From contig CM054138.1 in the NCBI GenBank assembly GCA_028751875.1, positions 37,469,915 to 37,533,914 of the forward strand: a stretch of 64,000 nucleotides of DNA. The letters run 5' to 3'. Under the pieces are notes generated by a model. It made no database searches. It had not been told where the DNA came from and worked only from the letters and a program-made list of their open reading frames with translations. Positions 54,804 to 64,000 of the stretch are shown here, piece by piece; position 1 is the stretch's first letter; every line of letters begins with the position of its first letter. Position numbers and translations under genes: made by a program. The DNA is from Rapana venosa. Its lineage: Eukaryota; Mollusca; Gastropoda; Neogastropoda; Muricidae.

Positions 54804-55245
54804 GGATCGGTGGTCTAGAGGTAACGCGCCTGTCTAGAAAGCGAAAAAGTCCGGGTCGCAAATGTGCGGTGGTTCGAATCCCGTTTGGGCCCGAAACTTT
54901 CCCCCCATCCATTTGGCCATGAGTGGCGGTCTGGGCGCTAGTCTTTCGGATGACGATAAACCGAGGTCCCGTGTGTTACATAAACTTATTCAGCGCACGT
55001 AATAGAACCCACGGCAACAAGGGAGTTGTCCTTGGCAAAATTCTTAGAAAAAAAGCCACTCTTATAGGGAAACAAATACAGTTGCAGACAAATACAGTTG
55101 CAGACAAATACAGTTGCAGACAAATACAGTTGCAGACAAAAATAAAGAAAAAATGGGTGGCGCTGCTCTTGTGACGACGCGCTCTCCCCGGGGAGAGCAG
55201 CCCGAATTTCACGCAGAGAAATCTCGTGACTTAAAGTGGTATAAA
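54804..55245 (+). mobile_element. SINE-C, tRNA-derived
   Basis: Clear tRNA-like head: gtggtctagaggtaacgcgc (A box) and ggttcgaatcccg (B box) 45-50 bp apart. The body is ccatttggccatgagtggcg, ttcggatgacgataaaccga, cgcacgtaatagaacccacg, then four copies of acaaatacagttgcag, gggtggcgctgctc and a 3' end gagaaatctcgtgac. I recall this body as a common gastropod SINE. Counterpart at 45,607-46,080. Confidence 0.85.
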
Positions 55246-57195
55246 TGAAATGAAATGGAAAAAAATGAATTGATGGGATATGTTGTCTTTGTTTATGGAA
55301 AACAATTGCATTCATTTGAATGTTGTAGTTGTGTTTGTGAGAATGGCGCCGAAATCTCTACCCTTAATTATTTTGTGCTTTTGTTGATAAGACTTTGTTT
55401 CTCATTTTGAGATCTTTCACTTGTCGAAGATTTGGTCTGTAAGTCATATTTATCTTTAGCTGTTAGCCCTGTAGTACCTCATTACATATCATAATGACAT
55501 GCGTTCTTATTTCAAATCAATTTTACTCCATCATGTGTACTTTTATGTGTCAAGCTATCTCCAAAGTTGTCAGTCGTCAGTTTACTTCTTTTAAAAGAGC
55601 ATTGCTGTGGAACATCTATTAGGATTTCACTCTTTCTCTTATGCTTGTTCGATAAAATTTGTCGCAAGCATCTCATAATCCCACCAATACACAAAGCAAT
55701 CGAACAAAAGAAAATGTGCTTCCAAAGGCCATGTACAGTTATCTCTTTCCGCGTTTAAATTATGACTTCACTGATTTTTAAAAAATCGAATGAACTTACT
55801 CTTAGACTGAAATTATTTACTTTCGTAAATTCATTCATTCGGAAATGATCACCTCGATGGAAATGACAGGACATGACAAACATACAAAAAGACAGTAGTG
55901 TTGTCTTCTGGGATTTTCACTTAAAAACCCCTGTTGTAATGACGAATCAAATGGATGCAGCGTGAAACACACACAGGATGACAAACTGAGGGAGAGCCAG
56001 ACTCTCCAAATCAATGACTTCCTTCTGAACCAGTACTGACCAGTCAATGTTGTCAGTTGTCATTCCATGCTTGCTGAAGCCTTAGTCTCACAAGACAACG
56101 ATAGACGCAACAGTCAACTGCAGTTAAAATTAGACAACATTGCAGTCACTGCATTTAATTACAGGCTGTGAAGTCAGACATGGCTCTGATTTGTTTTTTG
56201 CAAGATCTAGCACTATATAAATTTCATTATTATTAATTATTATTATTATTATTATTATTATTATTGCAAGACACCTCCCTCCAATGCCTGTCCCTGAACA
56301 TGGATCTATTGCTCTGTGCTACCCCGGTTATTGTTGCTGGCTGATAGACCCGAACACTGTCACTGGGTGTTATAACTCATCCGCCTGCTCCCTCCCCCAA
56401 ACCACTTTGAAGAAACAAGCTTAAAAGAAATGATGAACAAGTAAATAAGTAGACAAATAGATACCTACGTAAATCAACAAATGGAAAACGCACAAAACAA
56501 CGACAAGAAAGCAAGAAAGAGAGAAAAAAAGTTAAAAACAAACAAAAACACGAAACGAAAACCAAACCAGAGCCAAAGAACCAAACCAAACTGAACTGAT
56601 AGCCACCCATCCAACCAACCAACCAGCCAACCAACCAACTAACAACAATCTACCACCAGAGAAAGCAAGCAAGGAAGTAAGCGAGTAAGGAAGCGAGCAA
56701 GTAAGCAACAAACCAGCCAGCCAACTAACCAGCCATCCAACCAACCAGCCAACCAACCAACTAACCAACCACCAACAAATCAACAAACCAAAAGAAAGAA
56801 CAATACAGAACCAGCAAACACTCAAGCAGATACACATCATCAACAAGAGAGATAACCAAAGAAAGAAAGAAACAAAGCAACTAAATGACTGAGTGCACCA
56901 AACGACCAACCAACCTGACAACAACAATATTAACTAAACTAGAAGAGTAATCCAGACAACAGCAAATTGCCGTATTTGTAGCTTCCCTTTCAAATTCAGG
57001 CAAAACGACTCAACTGGAATGCGTCTGCAGTTCAAAACAGCCTGTGCATTGTGACGGGCTAGACAGTAAGAAAAAAAAATCACAGGATTTGATTTTCGTA
57101 AAAGTCTACAAATAGCTGAGGTCGACCTCGACCTCGACAACAGTCCGAAAATGAGCGCTGTGGCTGCAAGACAATGTAAATTTTTTATCAAGATG

Positions 57196-57236
<41 letters not shown>

Positions 57237-58039
57237 TTAAATACAGCATATTGTGTGTGATTTCAATACAGTGTCTTGCAAACCAGCAAGCCCTTCGGTT
57301 CACAGACGAAGGAAGGTCCATAATGATTGTTTGTTGGATCAATAAAGAACTTTCCGAGTATCTTAAAGGAATAAAACATCACTGAAGAAGTGTTGTTATG
57401 CTCATTATATGGAAAGGACATTTAGTTTTGGCAAAGGATGTATTATGCATTGGTGTTTATCAGAAAACTCAGCACTTTGGCGTTGATAGTTGTATGCTTG
57501 CTTACTCTGGAATAAAGTTGTGGATTTATGAGATTTCAGTGTGCATGTAGTGATGAATGGCGATTTCAATAAAGGGACATCAAACATGTCCCATATATCA
57601 TAGATTATCATTGTTTTAGCGTTACAGGCATGTCACGTTTTGGTTTTAGATGCTCTGAGGATTATGTAAGATATAAGTATGGCAAACATGATAAATGTAT
57701 GTATCAATCTGGACATATGAATTCTAATTTGGTTAATGTGCTGGAGATGATCATGGTCGTTTTATGTATATTAGACACAGGTAAAATGTAATGATTGTAT
57801 TTTCTTATCTGCTAATTTGTACAAAATTTTATAGATGACACAACTGGAATGAACATGAATCAAAACACCGCATATTCTCTTTTTTCAGCTTACTTGAACT
57901 ATTTGCTGTTCACGCTGAAAATGACATGTTTACAGATTAAGATTTGGAACACCTGGCCACTGTTTGGCGTTGAAATGGGTAATAGATATTGTACTCCCTG
58001 TAGTGCGGGCCACAGCCTGTACTGAATACTGAATCATTT

Positions 58040-58332
58040 CGAGTTCCAGTCCCTGTTTCTGCCTTGTTCCTTTCTTCCTGTCATCTTTTCTTCAGTGTAA
58101 CGTCTGTTCACTCTCAGTGATATTAGGTCACCTCCTTCTTGTCTATTTTCTGTCTTCTTGGTTCATCATCCTGTCTTTTTTCAGAAAGACATAAGAAGAT
58201 AACAATTCTCTCCCATGCCGAAGTTAGATGTGCTAGGCTGACTTGTCAGGCACTTAAAGGCAGCGCAACACATTTTCGCTCATGTGACAGGCACCAATAG
58301 TTGCTGTCTGAGCGTTCCACGAAGAAGAAGAA
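58040..58332 (+). mobile_element. SINE-B copy in Y-C
   Basis: Ends gctgtctgagcgttccacga plus GAA repeats at 58,319-58,332. The stretch ggcagcgcaacacattttcg is closer to the SINE-B at 10 kb (ggcagcgtgacgcattttcg) than the Y-A/Y-B version is. Confidence 0.78.
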
Positions 58333-59042
58333 CTCAAAAGCCACATTAAAATATAATCTGCACACAGTAAGAGCACACCCGCCACCGTTCTGTTTTTTTC
58401 ATTTTCTGTTTCTCGGCTAGAGCTCCGAGGTTCACCAATGGTGAGATTTAGCGTATGCGACCGTTTTTGCCCAACCATGAAGGTAGCCGCATTCCAACTT
58501 CGGGGATTTAAGCCCGTGGCAGTAGTTGGAGTGCTGGGTCAATCCTGTATAGCCCTCAGTTATAGAACAGTAATATGTTGCCAGCCCCCTCCTGCCATTG
58601 AGCAGCAATGCTACACAATGTTAAGGAGAAATAAAGCATCTTGTAGCAAATCTATAGTTCTTGACGATCACTTCATTGGCAAGCTGTTCTTTATTTCTAT
58701 TTGGTATGTTGTAAAGCATTATTGCAGCCAAAGTTCCAAACGTAGGGAAAGAGAAAGTTGCAAACAGTGGCTACTTTATTTTGTTATGAACTTCATCATA
58801 CCTCTTAACCCATAGCACCCTGCCCATTTTACTTTGGGAGTCAATAGTAAAATCTAAGATTACGCAAATAAAACACCTTTATCTAAAAAACAACACGAAA
58901 TGTTACATACATGCTTATAGATAGATGCATTATGTTATGCCAAAATTTCAGACTGTCTAGTAATTTTGGGGGGATATTTTTAAAAATAAAGATTTGGTTT
59001 AAAACCCTTACTCTTTGTTGTGGTGACTGTGAACAATCAAAG

Positions 59043-59152
59043 AGACACAACCAAATCACAGTACACACAACCAAATCACAGTACAAACAACCAAATCACA
59101 GTGCACACAACCAAATCACAGTACAAACAACCAAATCACAGTACATACACGA
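59043..59152. repeat. 18-bp tandem repeat, regular
   Basis: Six units of acaaccaaatcacagtac with single-base variation. Confidence 0.93.
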
Positions 59153-60834
59153 AAACATACATGCAAAAATAAAAGAACTCATGCTCTTACCTTGAAAATG
59201 CTTTATCCATTTCTATCCAAAAGGAAACGAGTTCGAATCACTTCAGCTAAGTCACACAAAGTACACAAAAGTGCACCAAACCACACTGAGTCAGTCAAGT
59301 GACAGCCTGCTCTCTTGAAATCATCACTAGCCTATCACTTTCTGTTCAATATACACTTGATGAACACACACACAATTATCAACTACTATATGTGTGTAGA
59401 CCTACTTACTATCTACTAGGTGAGTAATCATGCAGCCAGACTGATGAACATGCCTACTTGATGTTTTGAGTTGATTTTGTCACCCTGATCATTTTAGCAG
59501 CATTTTGTGGCTCTATCAACATGTGCACATCCATCGGCGAAATGTCAAGTTTCAACGTCTTCTGACTTTGAATCAGCCAGGTCAGGGTCCACATCAGAAT
59601 CATCATCGAAGAGGATCTAACGTATGTCTTGTCTCACAATGTGTCGTACTCATTTTCTCCTTTTGGCTTCTTACAACTGCTCAACAATAGCGCTCAAACC
59701 TTGCCAAATCACTGGAAAGAAATGCACAACAGAGTAAGCTTCCCTCTCTAATGAATATTAATGCAAGTGAAAGTAGGTTGGTATCGCCTACCCACAATTT
59801 GTCGACTGCAGGTGCTGAGAGGGGTTGGGGGAGGGGGGGTGTCTCCACCAACACCATGTCGGTCAAAGGGTTTAAGGATAGTTTGTCATCTCACCACTGA
59901 AGAGACACATTTCTCACATTGTTAATCATTACGTAAAAACAAGAATTCCTTGAATTTTTCCAGTTGGTAAATAAAATAAAGCACCTTAAATTTCACACCC
60001 TGAAAATCAGTCTCATTGCTTGGTAGCAACGTCAAGAGGGGGGTTTGTGACCTGTGATTTGTTGGACTCTTCTGGGACACAAGAGTCTCACACCCTATCT
60101 TAGCTATCTTAGCTGTTCTCTCCTCATCCAATGACACTGTGCACGAAGACACAAACAAAGGATGACCCAAACAATGTGGCTGAATGGAAACTCAGGTGAG
60201 TGTGGTAGTGAGTTAGTTTGTGAGCAATAATTGCTGTGCAAACAGAGTTGTCTGCGTCTGCTTATTTGACAGATGGGGGTTAGTCTTTTAATGGTTTGTT
60301 TGTGTTGCATGTCTTTCTGATTGAGCTCTTAAACTATGAGGACAACGTGACATGCTTAGCAATAACTAGATTGTTTCCATGGATACATTAGATAGAAACA
60401 GGGACAGTCAACATGTTGATGTCAGCCCTCACTTGTGTCTTCCATGAGACAAATTGTGATATGATATCCTTGACATCGGTGGTCACCCACGTGATTATGC
60501 TTGACCTGCCAATGGTTCATACATTTGTTTTCCATATGTCCTTTGCAGAATGTCAGCAGTTACAAGAACTAAGTTTACACATGATATGTTTTGAAGTGAT
60601 TTAGTGTGATTTTTTAAAAAAATGTGAACGCTCTAAACCAGATAAAAGAAACTTATTTGTTGGTGCCTTTTCCTTTTTTGTGTGTGGATATTCTCATAGT
60701 GATTTTTCGTAATAGAAAGAAAAAAACGCGGAAAAATCCAAACACTGTTCATTTATTCATTTGTTCACTTAAGTGATTATCTAATTTCTTTCTGGCATTA
60801 CGTGTATGCCACTGTACGAGCATTGTTGTTCTTC

Positions 60835-62092
60835 ATTTTAATCTCTGGTCGTCCATCGATCCGATGATGACTGTCCTCATGTGTTGAGTCTTTGTCTTAT
60901 GTGGGCACGGAGATGGCTGGTTAAGCCAATCCGTGATAGGCAGACGCGGGTGCAGTGGGGGCAAGGAAACTGTCCGGGGGTTCAGGGTTGGTGGTTGACG
61001 CCTTTCTCCTAGATCGTGCTGCAGTCACATCAGCTCGCCTCTTCTCCTTGAAGTTGTCATGCGCCCGGATGGTTAGGGCACGCCAGCCTGGTCTGTCCAT
61101 AGCATACAGCTCCAGCTGTTTGGGAGGGATGTCAGCGTGTTTGATGTTGGACTTCACGCAGTCCTTGAATCTTTTGCGTGGTCTGCCCTGGTTCCGCTTT
61201 CCCAAGGTCAGTTCACCATACATGAGCTGCTTAGGCAGCCTTTGGTCGTCCATCCGGATCACGTGACCAACCCATCGAAGCTGGGCTTTCAGTATCATGG
61301 CCTCAATGCTGGTCATCCCAGCTCTGTCCAGGACCTCGAGGTTTGTGATCCGGTCTTGCCAGTGGATGTTCATAATTGACCGCAGGCTTCTCATGTGGAA
61401 CTTCTCCAGCTGCTTCCAGTGTCTTTTGTACACCGTCCATGTCTCGCATCCATAGAGTAGGCTGGTGAGGACGACGGCTCTGTACACCTTGAGCTTTGTG
61501 GAAAGCTGGATGTTGTGCTGGTTCAAGACACGAGCTCGGAGGCGACCAAGAGCTTGACTGGCCTTGCAGATCCTAGCGTTGATCTCTTTATCCAGGGTGT
61601 TATCATTGCTGATGGTACTGCCGAGGTATCTGAAATCATCCACTATCTTTAGCTGGGTGCCCTCAATGGAGATAGAGGGGGGAGGGGCGGCTGAAGCAGG
61701 CGCTGGCTGAAATAGTACCTCTGTCTTGCCGAGGCTGATAGTGAGCCCAAAAAGGCGAGAGGCTTCTGCGAACTTATCTGTGATGAGCTGTAGGTCAGAC
61801 TCTTTGTGTGCCATGAGAGCACAGTCATCAGCAAAAAGTGCTTCCAGGATGATCTTCTCCACAACCTTGGTCCTGGCGTTCAGTCGGCGGAGGTCAAACA
61901 GTGAGCCATCAAGTCTGCATCGCAGGTATACCCCAAGGTCTAGGTCCTTGATAGCGTGGTTGAGGACGCAGGTGAAAAAGAAGTTGAAAAGGACTGGAGC
62001 CAGCACGCATCCCTGTTTGACGCCGTTACTGATATTGAATGGCTCTGATACTTCTCCACCCGAGAGAACCTGCCCAGTCATGTTGTCATTTT
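60835..62092 (-). mobile_element. LINE-D, 5'-truncated, nearly intact
   Basis: A minus-strand RTE-like LINE fragment from inside the RT to the 3' end. The coding part is 62,081-60,880 with a single late frameshift; a short 3' region with cagtcatcatcggatcgatg follows. It abuts the (ATT)n tail of LINE-E at 62,093. Confidence 0.85.
60878..62081 (-). pseudogene. LINE-D RT palm to C-terminal zinc finger
   Basis: A 386-codon frame (62,081-60,921). Motifs: FNISNGVKQGCVLAPVLFNF, LEALFADDCALMAHKESDL (FADD intact), FGLTISLGKTEVLFQPAP, DFRYLGSTISND, VLTSLLYGCETWTVYKRHWK, LRWVGHVIRMDDQRLPKQLM and RNQGRPRKRFKDCVKSNIKH. The first Met is internal to the RT; the endonuclease and RT fingers are absent (full proteins of this type are about 1,000 residues). 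Near 60,965 the frame shifts; the next frame carries CPHCTRVCLSRIGLTSHLRA plus His, a C2H2 finger typical of the C-terminus, to a stop at 60,878-60,880. Not functional. Confidence 0.88.
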
Positions 62093-62495
62093 AATAATAA
62101 TAATAATAATAAAAATAAATAAGAAATTAAATTAATATCTTGCAGAGGCAAATCAAAGCGCTTGCACTCAACTCATTCTTACATAGTCAAAACAACCAGT
62201 AACAATTAATAGTTCCAACAAGTCCAAATGTGCACACATAAACACACAGGTCACACACCCTGGCAGGGCGATAGAATCTCAGCTGTTGAAGGCAGCCAAA
62301 AGCTATAAGATGAAACAGAAGAGGAAAGTCTTATGTTGAAATAAATATGTCCTCAGACTGGATTCAAAAGTGTCATAAGAAGGCTTTTGCCGAAGAGAGA
62401 GAGGGAGGTTATTCCAAATCAGTCGGAAGTGAGTAAAAGTGTGTTTAAGGTGTGGACAAAAGGTAGTTTCAGATTTTCTTTCCCTTAGCATCTGA
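62093..62495 (-). mobile_element. LINE-E C-terminal end with (ATT)n tail
   Basis: The minus frame 62,491-62,303 reads TFTHFRLIWNNLPLSLRQKP and SYDTFESSLRTYLFQHKTF, the conserved last segment of CR1/L2/Jockey-like RT proteins (WNxLPxxLR...FKxxLKTYLF). A 3' untranslated part follows, with gcgctttgatttgcctctgc, then (ATT)n at 62,115-62,093. This anchors the identity of the bare tails at 701-790 and in block Y. 5'-truncated inside or beside LINE-C(e). Confidence 0.78.
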
Positions 62496-63870
62496 ACTTG
62501 CTCTTCTCTGCACTGATCTCCATACCATAAGCACAGGCTTGTTATTCTAACCTGCTTGTAAGTTCTTGGAGTCCGTTGTTACTGCATCCTAGAAGATCAA
62601 TATTATCAGCAAACCTCACAATACAAATGGATCTGCCACCAAGAGATACAGTGGTGTCGTATTCAGGGAGTGTCTGTTGCAAGATGTTTTTAAAAACATA
62701 ACGGTTAGATATAGTAGGCAAAAGTGTGCAACCTGTCTCACTCCTACTGCTGTTTTAAAAAAAACACCTCCGATCTGGCTGTTCAGGACTGAACTGCTGG
62801 CATTGTTATAGAGTACCTGGATGATCTGCACTAATCCATCAATTTTAAAAGTTCTTATGGTTTTCCACAGTCCATTACACCACACTCTAACAAACGAATT
62901 CTTGAAATCCATGAGTGTGAAACAGATCTTTTTGGTGTTGGAGATGCTTCTTGATGATAAGCCTGCAGTTAAAAATCTGTTCAGTTGTACTCCTTCCAGG
63001 TCTGAAACCAGCCTGCTCTTCCGCGAGCACTACTTCAGTTTGTTTTTGAGTCTGTTTAGAATGATTCTGAGCATTATCTTGCTTGGATAGCTTATGATGT
63101 TATTGTTCGGTAGTTGTGGCACCATCTCAGATTACCTTTCTTAGGACGTGGGATTATTAGACACTGTGTCCACTCTTGGTGTCCCAGATTTTTGATAAAG
63201 TGTTTTCAGCATCTTTACAGTCTCTTCTCTGCTGTGTTTAAGTAATTCAAGCAGGGACGTTGTCCACTCCTTGTAATGTATCCCCCTTTAAGCAGCGTCC
63301 TGCTTCCTCCACTTTTTCTATCAATAGTGGTAGCATCTTGTTGATGAAATTTGTAGTTATAGCATGGTGGTATATGGCTGTATCTGGTGGTTGTACAGCT
63401 CTTGGGAATGTTCTGTCTTTCTTCAGATAACTTCTCTACTGTCAATGAGCAGTGCACCTTTTTTATTTTCGATGATTGTTGATTTGTTCTGCTCAGTCTC
63501 TGTGAGCTTTTCAAGGTGTTGAATGCTTGCTTACTGTTTCCTCTGCCAATGTCTTTAATAATTTTGCACTGTTCCGAAATCCAAGTGTTTTTTCATGTTT
63601 TGCTTGATTTTGTTGTTCAACTTGTGGTTGTTGTTTGTTGCGTATGCACTTGAAAACCTATTAAGTTTGAGTCTTCTTTTTTCACTGCAAAGGTCCAAGA
63701 TACTGCTGTCAGTGATCCATGGCTGTACTTTTGTTCTCCCTCTTCCCAGCGCTTCTTTTGCTGTTTCTATTACGACTTGCTTAACTTCATTAGCAAGTGT
63801 GTTGGTGTTGTTGTCTATAATATTTAATGCTAGGGATCTTCCACCTATCTCACCTTGAAAGGCTGTTACT
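62496..63870 (-). pseudogene. LINE-C copy (e), linker to RT palm
   Basis: Minus-strand order from 63,860: GEIGGRSLALNIIDNNTNTL, VVIETAKEALGRGRTKVQPW and ITDSSILDLC (63,860-63,640); KLSEERQNIPKS and HIPPCYNYKFHQQDAT frames (63,514-63,215); FKNSFVRVWCNGLWKTIRTF and IQVLYNNASSSVLNSQIGGV (62,912-62,760); then VRFADNIDLLGCSNNGLQEL (62,610-62,550; FADD altered to FADN) and MEISAEKSK. Broken by stops; the C-terminus is replaced by LINE-E at 62,495. Confidence 0.83.
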
Positions 63871-64000
63871 ATTTAGGGTCTCTAAGCTTCTCTAGATTGA
63901 AATTGATGCAAGGGTTATCGGCACAATGATTTTTCTTGTTTTAATTCATCAATTCACCCTCCTACCTCTGTGAATGTCTTAACCTGTACACTCCTTCACG
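63871..64000. other. unassigned window edge
   Basis: No feature recognised; may be the 5' continuation of LINE-C(e). Confidence 0.35.

Larger units (their letters stand above)
52688..55439. repeat. block X, copy 2 (clean)
   Basis: Second copy of 43,450-46,285, starting within the LINE-A endonuclease rather than including its RT. Confidence 0.9.
55440..61715. repeat. block Y, copy C (diverged by indels)
   Basis: Aligns with Y-A/Y-B from the same left edge (aagtcatatttatctttagc) but with frequent 1-3-base indels. Sub-parts: LINE-E tail 56,185-56,266, CCAA tract 56,585-56,930, (CA)n 57,197-57,234, SINE-B about 58,040-58,332, 18-bp repeat 59,043-59,152, LINE-D from 60,835. Unlike A and B it continues through LINE-D without a break at tagtacc. 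Confidence 0.92.

Noticed and set aside
54804..54895. Possible tRNA gene (A and B boxes, ggttcgaatcccg)
   Set aside because: Acceptor and anticodon stems do not close, and a SINE body follows; it is the head of SINE-C.
56532..56927. 131-codon minus frame rich in Trp/Leu/Val, membrane-like
   Set aside because: Reverse reading of the CCAA-rich tract; the frame is not kept in Y-A or Y-B.
62821..63090. Plus-strand 89-codon frame
   Set aside because: Antisense of the LINE-C RT in copy (e).

Overview
The window is repeat-dense non-coding DNA from an animal genome. I see no host protein-coding gene, rRNA or functional tRNA that I can support. The mix of repeats points to a marine mollusc, most likely a gastropod: tRNA-headed SINEs whose bodies I recall from gastropod genomes, several LINE families, a DIRS-type tyrosine-recombinase retrotransposon, and many (GA)n, (CA)n and minisatellite arrays. 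That assignment rests on memory of these repeat bodies and was not checked against a database. Family names used here (LINE-A to LINE-E, SINE-A to SINE-D) are local labels.

Layout. 1-1,105: a 28-bp minisatellite interrupted by a LINE-E tail and a SINE-A copy. 1.6-5.4 kb: microsatellites and a decayed minus-strand LINE-A carrying a SINE-A insertion. 5.77-12.05 kb: a 47/48-bp minisatellite split by a DIRS-like element (inverted terminal repeats, a 500-base assembly gap, and its own SINE-B insertion) and by a SINE-A. 12.6-14.8 kb: a LINE-A fragment, GA/CA arrays and a 26-bp minisatellite. 14.76-17.84 kb: a nearly full-length but mutated LINE-B inside that minisatellite. 18-23.6 kb: LINE-C remains, several SINE-A copies and one SINE-B. 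24.6-29.9 kb: a LINE-C interrupted by the best-preserved element in the window, a 4.3-kb plus-strand LINE-A with a 17-bp target-site duplication.

29.9-62 kb is dominated by large duplications. A 6.4-kb block (Y) occurs at 29,912-36,313 and again at 46,286-52,687 with a constant offset and no difference found. A diverged third copy lies at about 55,440-61,715. A 2.8-kb block (X) precedes the second and third Y copies (about 43,450-46,285 and 52,688-55,439), so X+Y forms a tandem pair of about 9.2 kb. The copies differ mainly by scattered 1-2-base indels, and coding and tandem-repeat tests show copy 1 to be the corrupted one. I infer that part of this is an assembly artefact (unmerged overlap, or one low-accuracy sequence used twice) rather than biology.

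The elements do not form a pathway. Their value is a layered insertion history: LINE-A into LINE-C, SINE-A into LINE-A, SINE-B into DIRS, and DIRS, SINE-A and LINE-B into minisatellites. Most of these insertions show direct evidence in target-site duplications or inverted termini.
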